Assembly (NCBI GenBank): GCA_021464245.1
Contig: JADCRB010000016.1
Span: 3,713,250-3,777,249 of the forward strand
From: Carallia brachiata
Taxonomy: Eukaryota; Streptophyta; Magnoliopsida; Malpighiales; Rhizophoraceae
Reading direction: 5' to 3'
DNA length: 64,000 bases
Of this stretch, positions 43,971-55,093 are shown one piece after another (the stretch's first letter is position 1; each line of letters begins with the position of its first letter). The position numbers were made by a program, and so were the translations under genes. The notes below the pieces were generated by a model. That model searched no databases, was not told where the DNA came from, and was given only the letters and a program-made list of their open reading frames with translations.

Positions 43971-44440
43971 CGTTCACAGTTTATACTCGTGTAGGCCAGG
44001 AGTTTTAGACTAGGCCTTGTGTGGTTGTTGCAGTCTTGCTTTTAGACATGTGAGGGCTAGGAGTTTGCTTTGTTGTTCAGTTGTCGCCTTTTATACTCGT
44101 GCAAGGCAGGAGTCTGTTGTAGGGTCATCGTCTTTTATACTCGTGCGAGGTAAGAGTTTATTGTTGGGTTATCATCTTTTATACTCGTGCGAGACAGGAG
44201 TCAGGTTTGCTGAATTGTTTGCTTTTTACAGTCGTGCGAGGCAGGAGTTTGTTGTTGGGCTGTTGCGTTTTATACTCATGCGAGACAGGAGTCTGGTTTG
44301 CTAAACTGTTCACCTTGTATACTTGTACGAGGCAGGAGTTTGTTGTTGGGTTGTTGCCTTTTGTACTTGTGCGTTATAGGAGTCTGGTTTGCTGAACTAT
44401 TTACCTGTTATGCTCGTGTGAGGTAGAAGTTTGATTTGTT
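43971..44440 (-). repeat. TATA minisatellite array (about 10 units)
   Basis: Minus-oriented units with the gene-side TATAAACTGTGAA variant at about 43976, beside the WOX leader. Confidence 0.85.
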
Positions 44441-44770
44441 GAATTGCTGAGTTGCTGACTTGGGCTTTGAGTCAGGGTTTGGGTTTTGCCCTTGAATTTG
44501 AATTTGGACTTTATGTCGGAAGTTGGTTTTGGGTTTTGAGCCCGAGTTTGAATTTGACTTTTGATTTGGGTCTAGATTTGGACTTTGGACTAGAATTTGA
44601 GTTTGGGCTTTGGGCAGGGGTTTGGGGTCTACCCTCAAATCTGAAATTAGACTTTAGTCCGAAATTTGGATTTAATCTTTGAGCCAGAATTTGGATTTGG
44701 GTTGGAGTTTGGTTTTGGGCCTTTGAGCCGGGTTTGGATTTGGATCTAGATTTAGATTTGGGTTTGGAAC
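44441..44770 (-). repeat. CCAAATC-rich degenerate tract
   Basis: Normal position between array and leader. The open frames across it on both strands are low-complexity artefacts. Confidence 0.8.
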
Positions 44771-45221
44771 CGTACCCCCAAATTGGAAGACTAGAGTGGA
44801 GACTCTTGGTAGGGATTTGACCCGCTGCCACCAACTTCTATCGTAGTGGATGATCGACTTCTCCATTCAACGAGGGAGTTGGGTAAGAGATCCTATTGTT
44901 GTGTAAGCTACAGTTTTTCTATTTTATTATTTTTTTAGGCGGCGAGGAACCATCTCTGTACGCGAATTTATGGACCTACCTACCCAAGCAGGATAGTTGA
45001 CGCAGGCGATGGAGTAATCATATTTTTGTTGACAGAGGCAATGTTGCCCTTCCTTGGTGCCAGTGATGCACTGGATTTCTACCCTTCCGGTTGTGTTGGT
45101 GTTGGCTGTTTCATTGCCTATAAATAGGCCATGAAATGACCGTCGTGCGACCAACCTTTTTTTTTTTTTTTAAGGAGCAAGAGCTTGGAGGCAGAGAGGC
45201 CCAACTGGGCATGCCAAAAAT
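44771..45221 (-). mobile_element. Retroelement leader with hairpin and primer-binding site
   Basis: Hairpin at about 45103-45140 with GCCTATAAATAGGC in the loop; primer-binding-type site at about 45198-45216 (GCCCAACTGGGCATGCCA on the plus strand). Confidence 0.75.
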
Positions 45222-46133
45222 TGTAAAGGGGTCGCAAGTTTCAAACCTGAGTAGTTCAGCTTTGAAAATACATATACAAATTACAAGTGAAAATTTAAAA
45301 TTTATGCGGGGTGGATCTCTGTGTGATCCTCCAATTAATGCTCCTTTTTTATGTTGTTAAGGGCCACGTGGGCTTGATCTTGATAGAAAGAGATAAATTT
45401 CCACAGCGTGATCTAGAACTATAAGAAATAAAATTCTATTGAGGGCCAAGGCTTGATTTTAGGGGGATACTGTAACTCTACTGAGGGTTGTAGAGACTTG
45501 ATCTCAATTGGATTGGCTTCATTACAGTGAGGACCGTTTGAGTTTAATCTCAAGTGGACTGGTTTGTCTCCACTGAGAGCTGGGGCTTAATCCCACTCAA
45601 ATTGGTTTATCTCTGTTGAGGGTCATAGGGCTTGATCTCAGATGGACTGGCTCTGCTGAGGGCTAAGGCTTGATCTCAGACAAACTTTTTGTGGCTCCGT
45701 TGAGGGCTTTGGGGCTTAATATCAAACAGATGTTTGATATTTTGATATCTTGGATTTTTTCTCTTGCAAATCCCAATCGGTAGCGACCAGAGAGCATACA
45801 CCCAAAATATGCTCAGAAATGAGTATATAAAATATTTTTGGGCTTTTGATCTAAAAGATCGCATTTAATGGCGTCAAGAGAGTATATGCTCAAAATATGA
45901 AAATGTATGAAGGGAGTTTGGGAGTTTTAATGGAACTGTGCTTTTGCAATTCTTTTGTTCGTGATTTGCATAGCTTCCCCATATGGGCTACTTATAGCAA
46001 ATGGGGTAAAGAAGAAGACAAGTATGAGGGCCACCGCCTTGAGTTGGACGGCACTGATTTCTTTGACCTTTTTTTCTGCTTCTGGTTGGTTGCCGACCTC
46101 ATAAGTCTTCCCTTTTTTTTTTTTTTGATTACA
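45222..46133 (-). mobile_element. LTR shared between the copy H and copy I units
   Basis: About 912 bp, TGTAAAGGG at 45222 to GATTACA at 46133. It serves as 5' LTR of the copy H unit and 3' LTR of the copy I unit. Confidence 0.85.
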
Positions 46134-46700
46134 AATGCCCTCACTTCAAGGCTTGGTAAGGTAGAACCTTGGGAGGCGATTCGAATCAAGTTTGGAAGTC
46201 CAAATTGAATCTTGAGACGTATTGATGAATATTGAACTTGAAGTCTTTAGCTTCGTCAAGTTTGGCTGATATTGAGCTTCCATAGTTCATAAAGGATTTT
46301 TTCATAGAACTCGAAGTTCCGTAGACTAGGTGAGGATGATTCAGTAAGTAAAGGACTTTAACCTGCCCATAGAGAAGGTTTAGCACCACGAAACTTCAAG
46401 GCCAGTACACATAGAGACTAGCCGTAGTGATGAATTCTCTGTCTATTTTGATGTAAGCAGAGTAGTTGGAACTTCTCCATCTGTTACCACATTTGTGATT
46501 CCATGAGGATGATCACAACTTCTCTGCATGCTGTGATACGTGCAAACTTAGGAGAGTGATTAGAACTTCGTTGAGCATAATGGCGTTAGAGGTTGAGATT
46601 CGAGGATCCCTCGACTCTTTCTCTGTCTATCCTTTGTATTTGCAGCTTCTCGATTAAAGGATTTCCTGAAAAAGAAATCACATGGACTTGCCATCTTCTT
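46134..46700 (-). mobile_element. Polypurine tract and 3' non-coding region
   Basis: Begins with CCCTCACTTC (polypurine tract GAAGTGAGGG on the minus strand), then the usual 3' region. Confidence 0.75.
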
Positions 46701-47610
46701 TTTTTACAGAGAAAGAATAGTTGAGGGGTGAGTTCTATGACTTGAGAATGCAGGAAATATATGCGCAACAAAAGTTGCCCCTTTTCTTTTTTGAAAAAGT
46801 CAAAAAGAGAATGTGCTGGACCAGTTGGGGTCCTCCTCCATGTCCCTTTCTGTCAAAAGGGGCAAACAATGCAGCAGCTGATGCAATTTGTACAGGGCAA
46901 TAATGTGTGCCGCAAAAGTCGTTGAATTTTATCCTTGTCAACCGACTCATGGGGCCTAAGCCATAGCTCCAAGTCAATTGAGTCCTCGTTTACTGGGCCA
47001 ATAACGTCTACACTACTGAAACTTTCCTACTGATTGATGTTGCCGGGGTATACTTGAAAGAGAGGTAGAGTTTCGTCAGAGTGGCCCCCTCCTGGTGCAA
47101 GGTTTCCTCCCGCATTGAAGTACCTATAAGGGATGAACGCCTGACTAGAGCTTGAAGCTCTATATGAGAAAGAGTAAAAACTCCAAAACTAGTATGCGTA
47201 CTGCTGCAGGCTATTGCTTTAGTCGAAATAGCCTTGAGGAACCATGGCAGTGGTGGAGCTCAGAGCCGTTTCATTTGAGGACAAAGCCATACTGGCAAGA
47301 TCTACCATCGGAACAGATGCGATGGAAGAAATAGAGTGCGCCATAGAAACAACAGCTCTTTGTGTTGCTCTCTACCTATTTCTTAAATTCTTTACTAATG
47401 CGGAAGTACTCCTCCAAGATTTGCAGTTGCATTGGATTCAGTCACCATTTAGTGTGTGGTGACCTATCCTCTACCTTGCTCTGGTTCTACAAGTAGTTCC
47501 ATCTTTCTTGCTGAAAGGATGCAAAAGCTTGACCTGCAGTGAGAATGAGTAAAAGGTTGAGACCAGAAAAATGACTCAAACTCAAACCCTCAATCATTTT
47601 TATGCTTTTG
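46701..47610 (-). pseudogene. WOX-like homeobox module, copy I (homeodomain core deleted)
   Basis: ATG at 47502 (minus). Homeodomain N-terminal part (SPMQLQILEEYF-like reading at about 47410-47440), the shared ~100 bp deletion, and the post-homeodomain linker VPMVDLASMALSS. MVPQGYF at about 47225-47247. WUS-box block DETLPLFQVYP at about 47045-47077, stop at about 47030. EAR-like motif SIDLELWLRPHE at about 46945-46982, then KIQRLL. It lies in an element with both LTRs (45,222-49,739; 4.5 kb), the tidiest complete unit in the window. Confidence 0.82.
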
Positions 47611-48050
47611 GGCCATTCACAATTTATACTCGTGCAGGGCAAGAGTCTTGGACTTGGTCCTGAATTCTGTTTTGGAGCCATTCACAGTTTATACTCGTGC
47701 AGGTCAGGAGTTCTAGACTGGGCCTTGTGTGGTTGTCGTAGTCTCGCCTTTTATACATGTGTGGATTAGGAGTTTACTTTGTTGTTGAGTTGTCGCATTT
47801 TATAGTCATGCGAGGCAAGAGTTCGCTTCAGTTGATTGCCTTTTATACTCGTGCGAGAGAAGAGGCTAGTTTGCTGAATGTTCACCTTTTATATTTGTGC
47901 GAGACAAGAGTCTAGTTTGCAGAATTGTTTGCCTTTTATACTCGTGCAAGGCAGAAATTTGTTATTGGGTCATTGTCTTTTGTACTCGTGCAAGGTAGAA
48001 ATTTGTTGTTGGGTTGTCACCTTTTATACTCGTGCGAGGCAAGTGTCTGA
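47611..48050 (-). repeat. TATA minisatellite array (about 9-10 units)
   Basis: Minus-oriented; two gene-side TATAAACTGTGAA-type units at its WOX-proximal end (47,610-47,700). Confidence 0.85.
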
Positions 48051-48390
48051 TTAGTTGAGTTGCTTAGTTGCTGACTTGAGCTTTCAGTCAGGGTTCGGGT
48101 TTCGCTCTCGAATTTGAATTTGGACTTTAAGCTAGAATTTGGATTTGAGTTTTGAGCCTGAGTTTGGACTTGACTTTTGATTTGGGTCCAGATTTGGACT
48201 TTAGACTGGAATTTGAGTTTGGGCTTTGTGCAGGGGTTTGGGGTCAACCCCCGAATCTAGATTTGGACTTTAGGCTGAAATTTGGATTTGATCTTTGGGC
48301 CATAATTTGGATTTGGGCTGGAATTTGGTTTTGGGCTTTGAGCCCGGGTTTTGAATTGGATCCAAATTTAGATTTGGATTTGGAAGCATG
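48051..48390 (-). repeat. CCAAATC-rich degenerate tract
   Basis: Very similar to 44,441-44,770, as expected for neighbouring tandem units. Confidence 0.8.
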
Positions 48391-48832
48391 CCCCCAATTT
48401 GGAAGGCTGGAGTGGAGAGGCTTGGTAGGGATTTGACCCACTGCCGCCAACTTTTGATGGGGTGGATGTTTTACTTGTTATTGTGTAAGAGATCTTGTTA
48501 TTGTGTGAGTTGCCGTTTTTCTATTTTATTAATTTTTTTAGGCGGCAAGGAACCATGTCTGTACGTGAGTTTGTTAACATGCGTACCAAGGTAGGGTAGT
48601 TGATGCAGGCGATGGAGCAATCGTCTTTTTGCTTATGGAGGCGGTCTTGCCTTCCTTGGTGCCAATGATGTGCTGGATTTATGCCCCCAGGGTTGTGTTG
48701 GTGTTGGTGTTGGCCATTTTATGGCCTATAAATAGGCCATGAAATGACCACCGTGCAACCAACCTCTTTTTTTTTTTTTTTTAAGGAGCAAAAGATGGGA
48801 GGCAAAGACGTCCCACTTGGTGTGCCAAAAAT
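48391..48832 (-). mobile_element. Retroelement leader with hairpin and primer-binding site
   Basis: Hairpin at about 48712-48748 (loop with GGCCTATAAATAGGCC); primer-binding-type site at about 48810-48828. Confidence 0.75.
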
Positions 48833-49739
48833 TGTAAAAGGACCGTAAGTTTTGAGCCTGAACAGTTAGGCTTTGAAAATGCAGAAACAAATTACAAGTG
48901 AAAATTTAAAATTTATGTGGGTTCGATTTCTATGTGATCCTCTTATTAATGCTTTTTTTGATGTCATCAAGGGCCGTGCGAGCATAATCTTGACAGAAAG
49001 AGATAAGTTTCCACAACGTGATCTTGAACTGTAGGAAATAAATTCTATCAAGGGCCAAGGCTTGATCTTAGGGGGATACCATAACTTTGGTGAGGGTCAT
49101 AGGGACTTGATCTCAATCGGATTGGCTTCATTCCAATGAGGGTCGTATGAGTTTAATCTCAAGTGGACTGGTTTGTGTCCACTGAGGGCTGGGGCTTGAT
49201 TCCACTCGAATTGGTTTTGCCCCATTGAGGGCCATAGGGGCTCGATCTCATATGGATTAGCTCTGCTGAGGGCTGAGGCTTGATCTCGGACAGACTTGTG
49301 TTGCTCCACTGAGGGCTGTAGGGGCTTAATCTCAAACATATGTTTAATATTTTAATATTTTGGATTTTGGCTCTTGCAAATCCCAATCAGTAACGACCAG
49401 AGAGCATACACCCAAAATATACTCGAAAATGAGTATATTAAATATTTTGGGCTTTTGATCTAGAAGATTGCATTTAATGGTTTCCGGAGAGTATATGCCC
49501 AAAATATGAAAATATATGAACGAAATTTGGGAGTGTTAACATAATTGTGTTTTTTCAATTCCTTTGTTCATGATTTGCACAGCTTCCCCTAATTGGCTAT
49601 TTATAGCTAATGGGGTAAAGAAGAGGACAAGCATGAGGGCCACTGCCTTGAGTTGGACGACACTGATCTTTTCGACCCTTTTTTTTTCTTCTAGTCGGTT
49701 GCCAACCTCATGACTCTCCCCTTTTTTCTTTTGTTTACA
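48833..49739 (-). mobile_element. LTR shared between the copy I and copy J units
   Basis: About 907 bp, TGTAAAAGG at 48833 to GTTTACA at 49739. U3 palindrome with CTATTTATAGCTAAT at about 49590. Confidence 0.85.
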
Positions 49740-50300
49740 AATGGCCCAGTTCAAGGCTTGGTGAGGCAGAACCTTGGGACGCGATTCTAGATTGAAACTT
49801 GAGACGTAGTCACGAATATTAAACTTGAAGTCTTTAGCTCTATTTAGCGCGGCTGATATTGAGCTTCCATAGCTCGCAAAGGATTTTTTTCATAAAACTT
49901 AAAGTTCCATGGATTAGGTGAGGATGATTCAGTAAGTAAAGAGCTTAAACCTCCCTATGGAGAAGGTTCAGCACCACAGAACTTTAAGGCCAGCATATGG
50001 AGAGATGGGTCGTAGTGATGACTCCTCTGTCTGTTTTGATGTAAGCAAAGTAATTTGAACTCCTCATCCATTACCACATCTGTGATTCCATAAGGATTAT
50101 CACAACTTCCCTACATGCTATGATAGGTGCAGATTAAGGAGAATGATTGGAACTTCATTGACTATGATGGTGTCAGAGGTTTATATTCGAGGATCTCTCG
50201 ACTCTTTCTCTATCTAGCTTTTGTGTTTGTAGCTTCTTGATTAAAGGATTTTCTCAAAAAGAGAACACAGGGACTAGCCATCTTCTTTCTTTAAAGAGAA
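49740..50300 (-). mobile_element. 3' non-coding region
   Basis: 3' region of the copy J unit; the polypurine tract is shortened (AACTGGGCC on the minus strand). Confidence 0.7.
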
Positions 50301-51200
50301 AGAAGCGCTGAGGGGTGAGTTTTGTGACTTCAGAATGAAAGAAATATATACGCAACAAAAGCTGCCCCTTTCTTTTTTTCTTTTGTAAAAGTCAAAAAGA
50401 GGATGTGTTGTACTAGGTGGGGTCCTCCTTCACGTCCCTTTCTGTTATAAGGAACAAATGAGGTTGTGGCTGACGCATATTGTACAAGGCAATAAAGCGT
50501 GCCGTAAAAGTCATTGTACCTTATCCTTGTCGGCCGAACTCGTGGCATGAGGCGTAGCTCCAAGTCAATTGAATCCTCGTTTGATCGGCCAACAACGTCG
50601 ACACTACTGAAACTTTCCTATTGATTGATGTCGTCGTGGTGTACTGAAAAGAGAGGCGGAGTTTCACCGGAGTGGCTCCCTCTAGTGTGAGGTTTGCTCT
50701 CGGATTGAAGTACCGATAAGGGACGAACCCTTGGCTGGAGCTTGATGCTCTATATGACAAGGAGTAAAAACTCTTGAACTAGTATGCGTACTGCTGCAGG
50801 CTATAGTTTTAGTTGAAATAGCCTTGAGGAACCATGGCAGTAGTGGAGCCCAGACTTGCTTCACTTGATGGCGAAGCCATACTGGCCAGATTTACCATGG
50901 GAACAGATGCAATGGTAGAAACAACGTGTGTTGTAGAAACAATTGTTCTCTGTGTTGCTCTCTCCCTATTTCTCCAGTTTTGCACTATTGCAGAAGTACT
51001 CCTCCAAGATTTGCAGTTACATTGGACTCGGTCGCCATGTAGTACGTGGTGACCTATCCTCTCCTTTGCCCTAAGGTTCTGCAACTAGCTCCATCTTTCT
51101 TGTTGAAAGGATACAGAAGCTTGACTTGCAATAAGAATGAGTAAAAGGTTAAGATTAGAATAGTGATTCAAACTCAAACCCTCAATTGTTTTTATCTTTT
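50301..51200 (-). pseudogene. WOX-like homeobox module, copy J (homeodomain core deleted)
   Basis: ATG at 51094 (minus). Because of the shared ~100 bp deletion, an alternative frame from the leader runs through without a stop into QNWRNRERATQR (end of the homeodomain recognition helix) and on to the linker VPMVNLASMAS and MVPQGYFN, 91 codons in all (50,809-51,084). WUS-box block GETPPLFSVHHDDINQ at about 50,625-50,668; EAR-like motif SIDLELRLMP at about 50,545-50,575, after which a 77-codon frame (50,330-50,563) stays open to IFLSF. One stop lies between WUS-box and EAR. TATA array upstream. Confidence 0.82.
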
Positions 51201-51667
51201 TGGGCCATTCACAGTTTATACTCATATGGGGCAGGAGTCTTGGAGTGGGTCCTAAATTTAGTTTTTGAGCCGTTCACAGTTTATACTCGTGCAAGCCAAG
51301 AGTTCTAGACTGGGCCTTGTGCGATTGTTGCTATCTCATCTTTTATACTCGTGCGGGCTAGGAGTCTGCTTTGTTATTGAGTTGTCGTCTTTTATACTTG
51401 TGCGAGGCAAGAATTTGGTTCAGTTGATTGCCTTTTATACTCGTGCGAGGCAGGAGCCTGGTTTGCTGAACTATTTGCCTTTTATACTCATGTGAGGCAG
51501 GATTGTGTTGTTGAACTGTTCGCCTTTTATACTCATGTGAGGTAGGAGTCGGTTGCTAGGTCGTCATCTTTTATACTCGTGCGAGACAAGAACTTGTTGT
51601 TGGGTTGTCGCCCTTTATACTGGTGCAAGATAGGAGTTTGGTTTGCTAAACTGTTCGCCTTTTATAC
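51201..51667 (-). repeat. TATA minisatellite array (about 9 units), cut at 51,667
   Basis: Minus-oriented array, gene-side variants at 51,205-51,300. It ends abruptly within a TTTTATACA core where non-LTR sequence begins. Confidence 0.85.
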
Positions 51668-51849
51668 ACTGCTCTCTTGCACTATATGTGTGCTCTCCCG
51701 TTGCTCTATCCTCTACAGAGAGCTTATACAGTTTATCATAGGTTGGGATTGGAGTTCTCAACCATTTCCTTGCTTTTGGTTTCTCCTGCATGTTGTTTTA
51801 AGCAATGGTAAATATGAACAATATTATTTATAGCAATAATAACCAATAT
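51668..51849. other. Start of the non-LTR block
   Basis: AT-rich sequence unlike the LTR family. I could not see terminal inverted repeats or a 3 bp target duplication at this edge, so it is unclear whether this is a transposon end or older host DNA. Confidence 0.45.
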
Positions 51850-52188
51850 TATTATGCTTGCCATATGTGCTTACTGTGATTAGTTGCTCCCAAACTTCAG
51901 TTGTAGCTTCAAACATCTTCGTGATTGATTCCCATGCAAAACCACTAAGGCCATCAAACAAATCCTTGCAATCGTTGAATCGACTTTTCAAACTCTTCAA
52001 CATGTTCTTAATATGGTTTTCTCAATAATTGGTCCAAATTGCTCACGCAATGCTTTCACCACATTCGCATATGCTGTTGTAGTAAATGTCCCATCTTGGC
52101 TGTTACCCTTATGCTGTTCCTCAAGCAAGCAGTCTAGCAACATATTGTCCATTTTAGTTATCCACTGTAAATTTCTTTTTTGCTCCAT
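51850..52188 (-). pseudogene. PIF/Harbinger accessory protein (Myb/SANT-like DNA-binding)
   Basis: Minus strand from ATG at 52188: MEQKRNLQWITKMDNMLLDC, then EEQHKGNSQDGTFTTTAY and VVKALREQFG, then after one frameshift near 52020 HIKNMLKSLKSRFNDC, DLFDGLSGFAWESITKMF and VWEQLI. This is the pattern of the plant Myb/SANT-like (Myb_DNA-bind_3) domain: W..MD..L...L.EQ, GN, TF...Y, KN....LK, SGF.W, VW..... In Harbinger elements the second protein binds the transposon ends and brings the transposase to them. It lies ~2.9 kb downstream of the transposase on the same strand. A longer open frame reaches 52,320 but its first 44 codons look like upstream sequence. Confidence 0.75.
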
Positions 52189-52320
52189 AGAACAAGGCCT
52201 AGAATTATAAGCATCAGCCCTATCCGTTGAACTTTCCATGTGAAGATATACAGTATGTTTACATTGTCGAGTAGACTTTGTTGGCCATAGGGACACAATT
52301 GTATCAACACAGACAGACAA

Positions 52321-55093
52321 TGACTTCTTCCTATAAAAGCTTCAGTTCATGCATTGAAATAGAACCTGAAACAAAAAAAAATTTGTCAATAACATTGGTA
52401 GTGGAATGGAAGGTCCTTACCATAGGTTTATGCACCATGATTGTAAACTGATGCCTAGCCTCAATATCACACCATATTCATTTCCAGTCACCCGCGATAT
52501 TAGGTATTAAAAAAAGTCTATGTACCCATGCTAAATTTATATGCCTCTTTACTTTTGAAAATTTTTGATGGTGCAACCCAAATTAATTTACATACATGAG
52601 TGATAATAAGAAAATACTTTAAAAACTAGTTCACCTCGTTAGACACCAACATAAACGAGGATTTGATCACTTAAATTGAACAAATATCTCATGTGAACAA
52701 TTGTCTAATGTAAAGAATTATCTCATAAGCCATATTAAAGAGAAATTGTAGCAAATTAGGCAGCTGTCATATGTGTGAAACAATTAGGAGTGCAAATCTT
52801 TCACCTCCTTTCTTGACTCATGAGATTTCAGCCCAGGTGAAATAGTAGGGCCAATGTGTCTCACTTACATGGACTAGAATTTCATTTGTCACTCATGCCA
52901 TGATCTCTGTGATCTCCCAGTCAGCCCCAAAAGACAAAACAAATCAAACCTATAAAAGTATGTACACAAGCGACTAATTATGGTGACTGGGATTGGGATT
53001 ACAATTATACAAAAAGACTAAGCATGATAGAGAAGACAACTTTGGTATACATAGGAGTGTCATTCTGGAATCAAATTTACTGCAAGCATTTCATCTGTTT
53101 ACCTTTAATTCAATAGGTACTCGAATCATATTAATGATTGAAAGGATAGAAGTGGGTTAGTGTTGTAGCCAAAGAATTCTTGAGGTGACTGGAAATGATT
53201 TTGCTTGAATTTTGGCCTATGCTAGAGTAAAAGAGAATTATGGGAACGTGAAAATGTGGGGCAATATGATCAAGAATGGGGAGCTTGTATGATCTTAGGT
53301 GGTCTGGTGTTGGTAAAGATGGGTTGATAATTTCTTTGGAAATGATTTCAATTTTCATACCCATCTTGTGCAACCATAAACTAGATTTGAAATTTAATTA
53401 ATGTTTTTGCTTAAGCATTGATTCCAAACGTGTGTGTATACATATATTTATAGTTATGCCTTGTTTGAAATCTTTTAGTTGCATTTTCGTTATTAATATT
53501 TTCCGTTCCACCAAACTTCATGCATGGCCAAAATAAGGGCCAAGGAGACTAGCACTAGATGATATTTGTTTATGTGGCGGTGTTTAAGTTGACTAGTAAA
53601 ATTATCCCTTCTCCATATAAGACAATGATTTTGATAAACCACTCACATTTGAATCTTTTGTAACTTCAAGAAAAAATCTTATGGTTTTATGGTTTTCTCT
53701 ATTAACTAGATCAATGCAAGAAAAAATTGGCGGCAAAAAGACTCAAATGCTCTCAAGAATTTGAGAGTTCAAGACCATTTTCCCTATTAAAAATACAACG
53801 GAAAAACTACATAAATAATAAGTTTTTTATTGACTACAACTAACTAAGAAGACACTGGAGTGTCACATGGGTTGACTACTAGAGAAGGTTTTCCTTTTGA
53901 ACGTTATAAGAACTTGTGCGACTATTTTCACAAAATCGTCCCTTCTAACGAGTAAGTTGAAGCGAATTTGCTTCAAGCAAAGAATGTGGTCAATTTTTCC
54001 ATTTGTAAATTAGAAGTTTTGATTGTATTAGAAAAAAACTAAAATGAAACGGGATCATGCCATGGAAAAATGTTAACTTTATAACCCAATGTATTAAAAA
54101 TAACTAATAATTGTATAAACTATGATATTTTCCATTTCAGTTTTGGGTAGAATTCAAGTAATAATATGCTAGATTACAAATTCCCAACGATTTATTTGAT
54201 AGGAAAAAAGCTAAGTGGCTGTTGATGAATTTTGTCCATTTTTTAATTCACAAAATGCAAGCAGTAAGCTCTCTGTAGTAAATGGCCGGTCTGTTAAATG
54301 CGTCTTCCTAATGTTTCCAAATTAATTTCTATAAATGCGCGAGAACCGCAAAATTAATTTTCAAAGTAGTTCAGTTTATCAGACATGCCCCACCAATAGA
54401 TGGATTCAATTGAGATATTCTGTAGAACTATGTCATTTAAACCTTTGTTTATATAATTATAGTAACACTCGTATGCCATATGATTAAGACTTCTTTTTTC
54501 TTATAAGAAAAAATTGAACAAATTGATAATGACTATTTGGCATGTTGGCCAAATATCATGTGCATCAACAATGAGAAGGGGCACATCAAAGGTATATTAA
54601 GATTACTATATTTCATATCCCGCGGAGGAATATTCTCAGATTTTGAATGTTTTTTTTAAAATTCATTTATCATAAAGGAGACCGAAAGATTCAAAATAGT
54701 ATAATAGAGTTACCAATAGGTCATTGTAGTAATGCATGGAGCGATGTACATAGCAATGGATCCATCAAGTAGGGGTAATATGCAAATAAAAAATTTATAA
54801 TTGAAAATGTCAAGATAGCCAAGTAATAATTCAAATGTTTTAAACTCCATGAAAATAAAAGTGTGCACATAGAAAAGAAATTTAGCTCTATTACTATAAG
54901 CAGAATATTAGGGAAGCAAAGAGAACAGAAATACAACCGTACTACTATAAGAAGAATATTTGGGAATCATTATGAAGCCAATAAAATTGCACAACCACAG
55001 AGTATTTATCCTTATAGCTACTAAAGTTGTTCAACATAATTGTTAACATTGCCAGAGGTACTGATTAAAAGCAGAATGCAAATGACATGCTCT
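52321..55093. other. AT-rich non-coding DNA between the Harbinger genes
   Basis: About 2.8 kb. I find no LTR-family sequence, no convincing coding frame and no clear repeat. It may be intron and intergenic DNA of the Harbinger element or host sequence. Confidence 0.5.

Noticed and set aside
53131..53373. 80-codon minus frame in the AT-rich block
   Set aside because: No start context, no family pattern, short; not distinguishable from chance.
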